Positions 1 to 8,821 of a stretch of DNA of 64,000 nt are shown here, one piece after another (within the stretch, counting starts at the first letter, position 1; each line of letters begins with the position of its first letter). Source of the DNA: Rhodothermus profundi (GTDB lineage: Bacteria > Bacteroidota > Rhodothermia > Rhodothermales > Rhodothermaceae); NCBI RefSeq assembly GCF_900142415.1, contig NZ_FRAU01000001.1:186001-250000 (forward strand). Reading direction: 5' to 3'. The position numbers and the translations under genes were made by a program. The notes under the pieces are model-generated. The model did not search any database and had not been told where the DNA came from. It saw nothing but the letters and a program-made list of their open reading frames with translations.

Positions 1-2927
1 TGTTGCTGTTGTCCGGCCATGCGTTGTAGCTGTTCAATGATCTGTTCCAGCGAAAGGCCGCCCATTCCTTGCTGCTGTTGCAACTGATCCAGCAGATCGG
101 CCAGCATGCGAGCCAGTTCATTCAGATGCATCATAGCCGTTGTCTGGTAACTGCTGGCCATGCGGGCGCTGCCTTCGGTTAAGGCGCCGATGGCATGGTC
201 CATTGCCTGCAATGCTTCGGCGGCCCTCTGCTGCACGGCGCGGTCCATCTGGGGAATGCGACGCGCAAGCTGGCGAAGGGAGTCGGTGACAGTGCGCGTG
301 CCTTGCACCAGTTGCTCCTGCCTGCGGGCCATAGGGGCCCCCGCGCGTTCTGTGCGGAGTGCCCGGATCTCATTGCGCAGCGTTTCCTGTAACTCGGACA
401 GAAGGAGCACGTGCCGCAGCGCCTGGCGCAGCCCGGCCGCGTTCAACTGACGCTGACTACCCGCCATGTGCTGCCTGAGCCGTTCCAGGCGAGCAGCCAG
501 TTGCTCCAACTGTTGCTCCATTTGCTGTTGCTCCTGGCGCGCCTCCGAAAAGTTACCCTGGCGGAGCTGGCGGGCGTTTTGCTGCATGCGCTCCGGTAGC
601 TGCTGGCGGCGCAGCGTTTGCCGTAGTGAATCCAGGGCTCGACGCGGCATGCCGCGCAGCGACTCCATCTGGCGGCGAATTTCTTCCAGCAGGGATTCCA
701 ACTGGCGGGCCTCTTCGCTGGCCTGCTCCTGCTGCCGTGCCAGGGTTGCGGGATGAGGACGTGTGGTAGAATCCACAGGGGCGCGGGAGGGACTGGAGGA
801 AGCGCGTTGCTGTTGTTCGAGCTGGGCTGTGCGCCGAGCAAGACGCTCTTGAAGGCGTGCCAGCGCTTCGGCGCGTCGGACTGCTTCCTCCAGTTGTTGC
901 TGGGTGCGCAGGCGTCTGAACAATGCCAGGGCTCGCTCAATGCGCTCGCGAAACTGGGCTTCGTTGAATTCGATTTGCTCCATGCTTTCCAGCAGGCGGG
1001 GCAGATCGAGCGAGCGCAGCGCTTCCTGAAGCCTTTCAAGCGCTTCACGTAGTTCAGGCGACTGGATTTCTTCGACGACCCGTTGCAGCTCCTGATACAG
1101 CTCCAGCGTCTCCTCGCTGACCAGCCGATTGGCTTCCATTTCCCGCGTAATACGTTCGAGCTGACGGGCCAGCGTTTCTACCTGTTCTTCGAGCGCTTCC
1201 TGTTGACGACGAAGCTGCTCCGCCTGTTGCTGTTCGTCCCATCCGGCCTGCCGCGTGCGCTGGATGGTTTCGCGCAATTCCTGAAACGTGGAGCGAAGCT
1301 GTTCGGCCTGCTCACGAACCGACTCTAATCCTTCCGCCACCTCGTCCTGGGCGACGTCCAACTGCTCATACCGTTCGGCCAGTGAGGGCAATCGGAGATG
1401 CTGCAGGGGGGTGCGGGCTGTTTTGGGTCCGGAGATCTGGTCGTTGTCCCACACCTGCACATAGTATTCGACAACGTCTCCCGGAACCAGGTCGAGGCCG
1501 TCAGCGCGCAGGTTCCAGAGCTGTTGGAGCTCCTGATTGAGAGGGCGGGGAGTGGAGAGTGGGAGCGGGCGGCTTGAAAATTCCGTCTCAGGGGTACGGA
1601 AATGGCTTTCTGCCAGACGCCAGTAAAGTCGCAGGGCCGTAAAGCCAAAGTCGTCATGCACGCGCACCTGCAACGGTGCCTGAAGGGCGTCATCAAGCGT
1701 GTACACGGCTTCAGGCTGAAGTAAGGTGATGGTCGGGGGATCGTCCGGGACAAGCTCCAGGGAATAGCGTACCGGATCCGGGTTGGTCAGGCCGTCGGGC
1801 GTGCGCAGCTCAATCCAGTAGTGTCCTGGCTGGCGCAGAATGAAGCTACCGCGGGCCAGGCTGTCGTGCAGCGTCATGGGCTGTGTGGTGCCGTCGTCGA
1901 AGCGTAGCAGGGCCAGGGCGACCGGTGCGGCCCCTGTGCGTACGTTTAGCTCAACCCGGGTGCCTGGCAGGGCGGACACGTTGCCTACGTTGGGTGGTAG
2001 CGTCTGCGCGGGCAGTCCAGTGTAGGAGGGGTAGTGCAGCGTTAGCTGGAGACGCCGAACCAGGGGACGCTCGCGCAGCGCAACGCGATACCAGGGGGTC
2101 GTGATTGGCGGAGCTTCCACCTGGTAGGTGAGGGGACGTTGAAGGTTGGGCAGGGTGAAGCGGACATGACCGGAAGCACCAGATGGAAGCAGAAACGTCT
2201 CGGCGCGCACTTCACCTGCGTAGCGTACCCGAATCGTGAGTTGTTCTGGCCATTGGGTTCCCGTAAGGGTGATCGTAAGGTGAAGTGTATCGCCGCGCGC
2301 CAGTTCGGTGGATCCCGGCGAGACAGTCAGAGAGAACGGTAGCGGGCGTTCAAACGGTTGGCCGGGCGCCAGGAGGCGGGCAAATGCATGCTGCAGGGTG
2401 TCGGGCGCCAGGAACAGCAGAGTGCCCAGGAGCAGCAGCGGCGTGAGCGTTAGCGAGAGCAGCCGAGGCGGCAGGCGTAAGGAGACCATCTGCTCGAAGG
2501 GGACGGGCGCGATCTGGCGCGTCAGTTGTTCACGGGCGCGCAGCAGCAGCGCCTCGGGGGCAGCGCTTCGGCGGCCTGTCTCAAGCTGTAGCAGGTTGAC
2601 AAGGCGGTCGGCAATTTCCGGAAAGTGCCGGCCGATCTGCCGGGCCAGATGCTCGTCGCTCAGGCGGCGCAGCGTGATCAGCGGGCGTCCTACTGTCCAG
2701 GCCAGCACGCCTGCGGAGCCTGCCACCAGCCCCCAGAAAAGTCCGGTGCGCAAACCGACAGGAAGCCACAGCAAAGCTTCTATCAGCGTGGCCGTTCCCC
2801 ACAACAGCACAAGCAATCCGAGCGCCTGCACACCCCCCTGTAGCAGATAGGCTGCTAGCAGGCGACGTCGCGTGCGGGCCAACCGCTGATGAAGTGAAGC
2901 TGTGTCTGTATACGCTGGCCGGTCCAT
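1..2927 (-). CDS. DUF4175-family membrane-anchored coiled-coil protein (3' end outside window)
   Basis: One open frame runs without a stop from the ATG at 2927 to the window edge (about 975 codons seen), so the C-terminus is missing. The N-terminus has two close hydrophobic helices (about residues 20-72) and a third near 155-175. A beta-rich, probably periplasmic part with Ig-like strands follows. From about residue 500 to the edge there is a very long Gln/Glu/Arg/Leu-rich coiled coil. This layout matches the large DUF4175 proteins of Bacteroidota, whose function is not established; an envelope role is inference. It is divergent from glgA, with 142 bases between the starts. The many other short open frames here are shadows of the GC-rich codon pattern. 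Confidence 0.88.
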   Translation of the reverse strand, partial: MDRPAYTDTASLHQRLARTRRRLLAAYLLQGGVQALGLLVLLWGTATLIEALLWLPVGLRTGLFWGLVAGSAGVLAWTVGRPLITLRRLSDEHLARQIGRHFPEIADRLVNLLQLETGRRSAAPEALLLRAREQLTRQIAPVPFEQMVSLRLPPRLLSLTLTPLLLLGTLLFLAPDTLQHAFARLLAPGQPFERPLPFSLTVSPGSTELARGDTLHLTITLTGTQWPEQLTIRVRYAGEVRAETFLLPSGASGHVRFTLPNLQRPLTYQVEAPPITTPWYRVALRERPLVRRLQLTLHYPSYTGLPAQTLPPNVGNVSALPGTRVELNVRTGAAPVALALLRFDDGTTQPMTLHDSLARGSFILRQPGHYWIELRTPDGLTNPDPVRYSLELVPDDPPTITLLQPEAVYTLDDALQAPLQVRVHDDFGFTALRLYWRLAESHFRTPETEFSSRPLPLSTPRPLNQELQQLWNLRADGLDLVPGDVVEYYVQVWDNDQISGPKTARTPLQHLRLPSLAERYEQLDVAQDEVAEGLESVREQAEQLRSTFQELRETIQRTRQAGWDEQQQAEQLRRQQEALEEQVETLARQLERITREMEANRLVSEETLELYQELQRVVEEIQSPELREALERLQEALRSLDLPRLLESMEQIEFNEAQFRERIERALALFRRLRTQQQLEEAVRRAEALARLQERLARRTAQLEQQQRASSSPSRAPVDSTTRPHPATLARQQEQASEEARQLESLLEEIRRQMESLRGMPRRALDSLRQTLRRQQLPERMQQNARQLRQGNFSEARQEQQQMEQQLEQLAARLERLRQHMAGSQRQLNAAGLRQALRHVLLLSELQETLRNEIRALRTERAGAPMARRQEQLVQGTRTVTDSLRQLARRIPQMDRAVQQRAAEALQAMDHAIGALTEGSARMASSYQTTAMMHLNELARMLADLLDQLQQQQGMGGLSLEQIIEQLQRMAGQQQ

Positions 2928-3009
2928 TTTCGCGCTGTAAACCCCCTGGCATGTACCCGGGGGGGCTGTCCCGGTTTCAGCGCCGTAACAAAGTTTTTGT
3001 ATTCGGCCG

Positions 3010-3041
3010 TTCGATAATGAGGACAGGCACGTTATCTTTAG
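3010..3041 (+). promoter_or_regulatory. possible promoter of the glycogen gene cluster
   Basis: TATCTTTAG at 3033-3041 resembles the Bacteroidota -7 box (TAnnTTTG). A weak upstream box (GTTCGAT, about 3009-3015) lies about 20 bases before it. The same TATCTTTAG string occurs just before the rmlD-like gene (42652-42660). The assignment rests on motif and position only. A GC-rich palindrome (CCCGGGGGGG context, near 2957) lies between this box and the DUF4175 start. Confidence 0.25.
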
Positions 3042-3069
3042 TAGGGAAAACCGAAGGATAGGGGTTGGT

Positions 3070-4539
3070 ATGTACGTACTCCACGTAGCTTTTGAATGCG
3101 CGCCGATTGCCAAGGTGGGGGGACTGGGAGATGTGCTAGGAGCGTTGCCCAAGTTTTTGCGACGGGCAGGCATTGAGGCGGCTGTTCTCATGCCCCGCTT
3201 TGGGGATGCGCAGGTAAAGGCCGAGGCATTGCAGCTCGTGCATGAGGGGACGTTAACGTATCGAGATCGTAAGTTACCCTATCGACTCTGGTTACAGGAA
3301 GCAGAAATTCTGGGATTTCCCGTCTACCTTCTGGAGGAGCCCATGCATTTTGGGCGGCCAGGCGTGTATCAAGATCCGAGAACTGGTCTGGATTTTCCTG
3401 ATCAGGGCGATCGGTTCTTTGTGTTTCAGCGGGGCGTGTTGGAAGTGCTGAAGGCCGGCGTATTGACGCCTGATCTATTGCATCTGCATGATCATCACAC
3501 CGCGCTGCTTGCGGTCTGGCTACGCGAAGATCCCCTCTATCAGGATTGGGCTGAAATGCCGATTGTGTTTACCGTCCACAATGCAGAGCATCAGGGACGG
3601 TATGACTGGTCGGTCTGGGAAGCCATAGGGGTACCGGTAGCCCATCCTGAAGACCTGCAGCATCAAGGGCAGCTCAATGCGCTGAAGGCGGGATTAATCT
3701 GGGCGGATGCCGTAACCACAGTTAGTCCGGGCTATGCGCGGGAGTTACAAGAGCGCAATGATATCGCCGCCGGATTGCAGGAGGTTTTTCAGCGGGTAGC
3801 CCCCAAGATGCAAGGCATTCTCAACGGAATCGACCCAGAGCTGTGGAATCCAGCGACAGATCCGCTTATCTTTGCAAACTACTCCGTTGATGACCTCTCG
3901 GGTAAAGAAAAGAACAAGGTCGCCTTATGCAAGGCGCTGGGGCTTCGTCCTGACCGACCGCTGCTGGTGTTTATTGGACGACTTGTGCAGGAGAAGGGGA
4001 TAGATCTACTGGTGGCCGGGCTGGAGCAACTGCTGACGCATCAGCTAGATGTGTCGGTAGTAGTGCTGGGGACCGGAAGACCGGCCTACCAGGCAGCCCT
4101 GGAGGATCTGCGTTGTCGTATGGTGCGGCCCGGTGGTTTTCCCCGGTTGGCCCTGCGGTTTGAATTCAACAACACGCTCGCTCATCAGCTCTACGCAGCA
4201 GGGGACATGCTCTTGATGCCTTCCCGCGTGGAGCCGTGCGGTCTTAACCAGATGTATGCGATGACCTATGGCACGGTCCCCATTGTGCACGCTGTCGGAG
4301 GATTGCGCGATACAGTGGAACCCTGGGAGCCCCATGCGCAGCAAGGCACCGGTTTCCGCTTTGAGACCTTTACGCCCCGTGCGTTTCACCAGGCTATACG
4401 GCGGGCGCTAACGGTCTACTATCGTCCGGAACAGTGGCGCGTGCTGCAGCGCAACGGGATGCGGCAAGATTGGTCCTGGAGTCGGTCCGCCCAGAAGTAC
4501 CTGGAACTCTACCGGAGTCTGGTTCCGGTAACTTCGTGA
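3070..4539 (+). CDS. glgA: glycogen synthase (ADP-glucose type, GT5)
   Basis: The 489-residue protein transfers glucose from ADP-glucose to a growing alpha-1,4-glucan. The N-terminal KVGGLGDVLGALP (residues 16-28) is the KxGGL nucleotide-sugar loop of GT5 enzymes. The C-terminal half carries FIGRLVQEKGIDLL and SRVEPCGLNQMYAM, the second nucleotide-binding region, and then a TVPIVHAVGGLRDTV segment. The length is normal for bacterial GlgA. The ATG at 3070 opens directly on the conserved start (MYVLHVAFECAPIAKVGG). It is the first gene of a likely cotranscribed run with glgC. No branching enzyme lies in the window, so glycogen metabolism is completed elsewhere. Confidence 0.96.
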   Translation: MYVLHVAFECAPIAKVGGLGDVLGALPKFLRRAGIEAAVLMPRFGDAQVKAEALQLVHEGTLTYRDRKLPYRLWLQEAEILGFPVYLLEEPMHFGRPGVYQDPRTGLDFPDQGDRFFVFQRGVLEVLKAGVLTPDLLHLHDHHTALLAVWLREDPLYQDWAEMPIVFTVHNAEHQGRYDWSVWEAIGVPVAHPEDLQHQGQLNALKAGLIWADAVTTVSPGYARELQERNDIAAGLQEVFQRVAPKMQGILNGIDPELWNPATDPLIFANYSVDDLSGKEKNKVALCKALGLRPDRPLLVFIGRLVQEKGIDLLVAGLEQLLTHQLDVSVVVLGTGRPAYQAALEDLRCRMVRPGGFPRLALRFEFNNTLAHQLYAAGDMLLMPSRVEPCGLNQMYAMTYGTVPIVHAVGGLRDTVEPWEPHAQQGTGFRFETFTPRAFHQAIRRALTVYYRPEQWRVLQRNGMRQDWSWSRSAQKYLELYRSLVPVTS

Positions 4540-4571
4540 GCATTCTTTTTCGGACGCATGCCTCAGACGCT

Positions 4572-5891
4572 ATGGAACAGGTTCAACTGACCACGGAGCT
4601 GGATCTGGAAACTCTTCGACTCAATGAGCGAACCATAGCTGTTATCTTAGGAGGGGGAGCAGGAACGCGGTTGTTTCCGCTAACGCTTAAGCGCTCTAAG
4701 CCGGCCGTACCGCTGGCCGGTAAGTATCGTCTCATTGATATTCCCATCTCGAACTGCATTAACTCGGGCATCAATCGCATTTTTGTACTGACGCAGTTCA
4801 ACTCGGCCAGCCTGAATCGACATATTGCGCAAACGTATCGCTTTGATCGATTCCGCACCGGCTTTGTAACGATTCTGGCGGCCGAACAGACCCCTGCCTC
4901 TCGGGAATGGTTCCAGGGGACGGCCGATGCCGTGCGTCGCAGCATGGCTCATATAGAAGTGTTCCGGCATGACTATGTGCTGATTCTATCTGGAGACCAG
5001 CTCTATCTTATGGATTACCGGGTGCTGTTGGCCTATCACCGCTCCAAAAAGGCCGACATTACCATTGCGACCATTCCAGTACGTGCTGAAGAAGCTCCGG
5101 CTCTGGGCATTTTGAAGACGGATGAAGAGGGCGTGATCACGGAGTTTTATGAAAAACCTCCCCTTCATGAGCTGGCGGGCAAAGAAAGTCCGGTATCTCC
5201 CGAAATGGAGGCGCAAGGACGTGTTTATCTTGCTTCCATGGGAATATACCTCTTCAACAAGGAGGTGCTTCGGGCGCTCCTGGAACAGCACCCGGCCGAC
5301 CATGACTTTGGTAAGCAGATTATCCCGAAGGCTATTCAGCAATGCCGCGTGGTCAGCTATCCGTTTACCGGCTACTGGAGTGATATTGGAACAATTCGGT
5401 CGTTTTATGAAGCGAACCTGATGCTGGCGCAGCGACAGCCTCCTTTCGACATGTATAACCCGCAGATGCCTATCTATACCAACGCACGCATGCTCCCCCC
5501 GGCCAAGGTCCAGAGCTCCTTTGTGCAGGATTCGATAATTGCCGAGGGGAGTGTGATTATTAACAGCCAGATTGTTAACTCCGTCATAGGAATTCGCTCG
5601 GTCATCCGCGAAAATGCCACGGTCAAAAACGTGGTAATGATGGGCGCCGACTATTATCCGTGGCACGATCCTGGCCTGCGCGATCCGGTAGAAGGCCCGG
5701 ATAATCCAGGGATCGGTGAAGAGTCGTATGTGGAAGGCGCCATTATCGATAAAAATGTCAGCATCGGACGGCGCTGTGTCATTAAAAATCGGGATCAAGT
5801 GCAGGAAGGAGAGGGCCCAAATTTCTACATCCGGGACGGTATTGTAGTCCTGCCTAAGAACGCACGCATCGAGGACGGAACAATCATCTAA
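4572..5891 (+). CDS. glgC: glucose-1-phosphate adenylyltransferase (ADP-glucose pyrophosphorylase)
   Basis: It makes ADP-glucose from ATP and glucose-1-phosphate, the substrate of GlgA next door. The GGGAGTRLFPLT loop near residue 27 is the nucleotidyltransferase signature. It is followed by KPAVPLAGKYRLIDIPISN and a C-terminal left-handed beta-helix domain rich in I-x-x-S/N-x-V repeats. The C-terminal end (FYIRDGIVVLPKNARI) resembles plant and cyanobacterial enzymes more than the E. coli type. That points to allosteric behaviour unlike E. coli GlgC, but the effector is inference. I chose the ATG at 4572 (439 residues). A GTG at 4536 overlaps the glgA stop and would add 12 residues. Neither start has a clear Shine-Dalgarno sequence. 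Confidence 0.95.
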   Translation: MEQVQLTTELDLETLRLNERTIAVILGGGAGTRLFPLTLKRSKPAVPLAGKYRLIDIPISNCINSGINRIFVLTQFNSASLNRHIAQTYRFDRFRTGFVTILAAEQTPASREWFQGTADAVRRSMAHIEVFRHDYVLILSGDQLYLMDYRVLLAYHRSKKADITIATIPVRAEEAPALGILKTDEEGVITEFYEKPPLHELAGKESPVSPEMEAQGRVYLASMGIYLFNKEVLRALLEQHPADHDFGKQIIPKAIQQCRVVSYPFTGYWSDIGTIRSFYEANLMLAQRQPPFDMYNPQMPIYTNARMLPPAKVQSSFVQDSIIAEGSVIINSQIVNSVIGIRSVIRENATVKNVVMMGADYYPWHDPGLRDPVEGPDNPGIGEESYVEGAIIDKNVSIGRRCVIKNRDQVQEGEGPNFYIRDGIVVLPKNARIEDGTII

Positions 5892-5903
5892 TTGCCGAGC
5901 ACC

Positions 5904-6131
5904 ATGCTGTTGGTACGGGCTGGCGCTTATACCATTAATGTGGAGCGGGTGCTATTTTTTCGCGAGACGGAGCAGGGACTGGAGGTAACCTTTGCCCTTC
6001 ACGATCAGGAACGCGCGGCGCTGCACACGCTCCAGCTCTCTGGAAAAGATGCGGCGCAGCTCCGGCAATGGTTGGAGCGTAATGCGGAAGGAGCCGAACG
6101 ACCCGAAGCAGGCTTTGCGCTAGGCAGTTAA
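5904..6131 (+). CDS. small conserved-looking protein of unknown function
   Basis: This 75-residue protein starts at the ATG 12 bases after the glgC stop; a TTG at 5892 is the alternative. It has no signal peptide or membrane segment. The first half reads as alternating beta strands (YTINVERVLFFRET, LEVTFALHD), followed by a short helix containing GKDAAQLRQWLE. No family is recognised. Tight spacing after glgC supports cotranscription, and the reading frame has normal local codon use. Confidence 0.7.
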   Translation: MLLVRAGAYTINVERVLFFRETEQGLEVTFALHDQERAALHTLQLSGKDAAQLRQWLERNAEGAERPEAGFALGS

Positions 6132-6234
6132 TTGAAGGGAAAGGCGTGAAAAAGTTCAGCAAAACGATGGCTGCCCTTCCTTTTGCCTGCGCTTTTTGAG
6201 AATTTTCAGCCCGAAGAGACGGTCGTATAGCAAA

Positions 6235-6798
6235 ATGAGTCGGCAAGCTATGAAGCGACACCTTGGCCTTCTTGGACTGCTGGTAGCGCTGATCGGTGCC
6301 TCAGGTTGCCGGTTTTATGGCTATCCGGGCGGCGTAGCGCAGACGCTGATGCAAATTGAAGCAGCCAGTGAACAGGCGGCGCAGGATCTGGAGCAGGCGC
6401 TGGCTGAAATTGAAACGCTGCGTCAGATGGCCCGCCGAGATGAGGCGCTGGCTCCTTATGTAGCGCAGTATGAGTCGATACTGCATGCCCATCAGCGAGC
6501 CGTGCTGGAGTTTGAGCACTGGAAGGAGGAGGTTGTGAATCATCCAGATGATTACCGCCGGGCCAATCGCACGCTGGGCGCCATCACGGCGCGCCACGAA
6601 GCCCTCCTGCAGCAGTATGCAGAAGTAGCCTGGGCAGTAGCCCGGCGCGTGAATCCTACGCTACAGGCTCAGGCACCTGTGGCAGTCGGGCCCCGTTTCT
6701 TTTTCCATGTGCTACCACCTCAGTATATTCGCCTGGTGAACGAGCAGGCTATTTCACCACTACAGGTGGTGCGGTATCTGGCTGCTCAGCTTGGCTGA
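6235..6798 (+). CDS. lipoprotein with helical periplasmic domain
   Basis: The N-terminus is basic (MSRQAMKRH), followed by a hydrophobic stretch (LGLLGLLVALIGA) and the lipobox ASGC, so lipidation at Cys25 is expected. The mature part (about 160 residues) is mostly helical, with heptad-like Glu/Gln/Leu spacing, and ends in a region with aromatic and proline residues. It lies 34 bases before a TonB receptor and after the glg genes in the same orientation, so it may work in the envelope with the receptor. That link is inference. The ATG at 6235 is preferred over an upstream TTG at 6196; a second ATG at 6250 would also keep the signal. Confidence 0.8.
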   Translation: MSRQAMKRHLGLLGLLVALIGASGCRFYGYPGGVAQTLMQIEAASEQAAQDLEQALAEIETLRQMARRDEALAPYVAQYESILHAHQRAVLEFEHWKEEVVNHPDDYRRANRTLGAITARHEALLQQYAEVAWAVARRVNPTLQAQAPVAVGPRFFFHVLPPQYIRLVNEQAISPLQVVRYLAAQLG

Positions 6799-6832
6799 AC
6801 ATCCACATAAGCCCTCCTGGAGGGCAAAAGCT

Positions 6833-8821
6833 ATGCTTTCCTGGAAGCGGTTCTGGGTGCTGGGTTGGGTCCTGGGTCGTGTGGCGACGGCGCAGCCGGA
6901 AACGGATACCATCCGAACCTATGTGCTGGATCCAGTGGTCATCACGCTGGAACAGGAGCAGGAGGCGTCGGCCCAGATGTCTTCGGTGCACCACGTCTCC
7001 CTGGCGGAGCTAGCCGTGGAAGATGCTGTTAGCATCTCGGAGATTGCTAACCTGCTGCCCGGGGTGTCGATTCAAACAAATTCCCGGGGGGAAACCCTGT
7101 TGTATCCGCGAGGGAGTGGGGAGCGACAGGTAGCGATTTTCCTGGATGGCGCGCTGCTTACAGTTCCCTGGGACTACCGGTACGATCTGGATCTAATTCC
7201 TACCGCCGCCCTGGGAGGTGTTACGCTCATTCCAGGCAATGCTTCGGTGCTGTATGGTACCAATGCGGCAGCCGGAGTGTTGAGCCTGCGTTCGCGCTTG
7301 CTTGCTCATCCGGGGCGGTTGACCGAGGTCAGCATGTGGGGCGGTGCGCCGGCCGCGATGCAAGCAAGTGTGGTGCATCTGGGGCATACAGGCCGGCTTG
7401 CCTATACCGTAGGGGTAGGGTACGCGTATCGCAGGGCCCTGGCACTTCCCGATGTAGATTTGCCCTATAGTCAGCCCGATCCGGAGCTGCGCACCAACAC
7501 GGACCGACGTCTCTTCCACGTGCTGTCCCGGCTGCAGGCCGGGCGTGCCGGCCGGCGAATCGGCGTCACGCTTTTTCACATGCAGGGAGCGCAGGGCGTC
7601 GCTCCGGAAGGCCATCTTAATCCTCTGGTGGCGTCGGTGCGTTACTGGCGCTACCCCTTACAGCAACATACGCTCCTGATTGTAAGTGGAGAGCAGGCAA
7701 CGCGCATCGGACTGCTGGAAGGCGCCTTCTGGGGCAGTCTGTTTCGACAGCATATTGATCAGTATCGGGATGTGCAGTATACCGTTCGGGAAGCCCGAGA
7801 GGAGGACGCAAACTGGACAGTAGGGAGCCGATTGGTCTGGCGCCGTCGCCTGGATGCCGGTCAATGGCGGCTGGCGCTTAACTGGGTAGGCAGTCGGCAT
7901 GGGCAGCGAATCGACTCCTATGCAGAAGCCGACATTCCTCCGAGGACAACCTACTATCAGCAGCATCTGTTGAGTATAGGTACAGAGCTGGTGCAGACCC
8001 TGGGCTCGCAGACGCAGGGCATGGTAGGCATCAGCTACGATGCGATGTGGACGCCAGAGACCGGGGATAAGCCGGCACGCGATCCGATGAGCGCCTGGAG
8101 CCTGGGGATAGGCCTGCACCATCGTTGGAAAGAAGGCGTGGAAGGATTCCTAGCCGCTTCGCGCAAGGTGCGGTTCCCTACTATGCGGGAGTTGTTCAGT
8201 GAGGCGCTGGGACGCTTCCTGGTGAATCCCACCCTCCGTCCCGAAACCATCTGGATCGCAGAAGCAGGATTCCGACTCTTTCCAGCCTGGGGATATGCAG
8301 AAATCGTGGGGTATATTAACCGAACATTTGATACCATCGACCAGCGCACGGTTGTCGTCGATGGGAAACGCAAACGCCAGCGCGTTAACCTGAACGGAAG
8401 TCGCGTCTATGGTATTGAGGCGCGGATAGGATGGGCCTTTCTCAGGACCTGGCAACTGGAAGGCCATGTGGCCGGCCTGCGAAGCCGAGCGTTGCTGCCA
8501 GGGGCTGATAGACCCCTGACTGAAAAGCCTGCCTGGCTGGCAACGCTAACGCTGCGACGCATGCCTGGATTGGGGCTGGCGCCGCTTGTGCAACTGCATT
8601 ATCGGGGACAGGCCTGGGCGCTGGATGAAACGAATCAACTGCAGGAATTACCTGATGCCTGGCTGCTCCATGTGCGTCTGGCTTATCGGCTGCCCATTGC
8701 ATCAGGCCAGGTGGAAGGGTTTGTGCGGGTCAACAATGTAACCAATACCGCTACATGGTTGCAGCTCGGACTACCCGGCCCCGGTCGTGAATTGCGATTG
8801 GGCGTGCACGTATGGTTCTAA
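6833..8821 (+). CDS. TonB-dependent outer membrane receptor
   Basis: The 662-residue protein begins at the ATG at 6833, behind a GGAGGG Shine-Dalgarno. Its signal peptide ends near ATAQPET. A plug domain follows, with SEIANLLPGVSIQTNSRGE, a GERQVAIFLDGAL strand and the VTLIPGNASVLYGTNAAAGVLSL segment typical of plugs. The rest is a 22-strand-like barrel ending in an aromatic residue (HVWF). It lacks the carboxypeptidase-like N-terminal domain of SusC proteins, so it resembles FepA/BtuB/FecA-type receptors for siderophores, cobalamin or metal complexes. The substrate cannot be read from the sequence. No riboswitch was seen upstream. It overlaps the convergent HDOD gene by four bases. Confidence 0.93.
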   Translation: MLSWKRFWVLGWVLGRVATAQPETDTIRTYVLDPVVITLEQEQEASAQMSSVHHVSLAELAVEDAVSISEIANLLPGVSIQTNSRGETLLYPRGSGERQVAIFLDGALLTVPWDYRYDLDLIPTAALGGVTLIPGNASVLYGTNAAAGVLSLRSRLLAHPGRLTEVSMWGGAPAAMQASVVHLGHTGRLAYTVGVGYAYRRALALPDVDLPYSQPDPELRTNTDRRLFHVLSRLQAGRAGRRIGVTLFHMQGAQGVAPEGHLNPLVASVRYWRYPLQQHTLLIVSGEQATRIGLLEGAFWGSLFRQHIDQYRDVQYTVREAREEDANWTVGSRLVWRRRLDAGQWRLALNWVGSRHGQRIDSYAEADIPPRTTYYQQHLLSIGTELVQTLGSQTQGMVGISYDAMWTPETGDKPARDPMSAWSLGIGLHHRWKEGVEGFLAASRKVRFPTMRELFSEALGRFLVNPTLRPETIWIAEAGFRLFPAWGYAEIVGYINRTFDTIDQRTVVVDGKRKRQRVNLNGSRVYGIEARIGWAFLRTWQLEGHVAGLRSRALLPGADRPLTEKPAWLATLTLRRMPGLGLAPLVQLHYRGQAWALDETNQLQELPDAWLLHVRLAYRLPIASGQVEGFVRVNNVTNTATWLQLGLPGPGRELRLGVHVWF

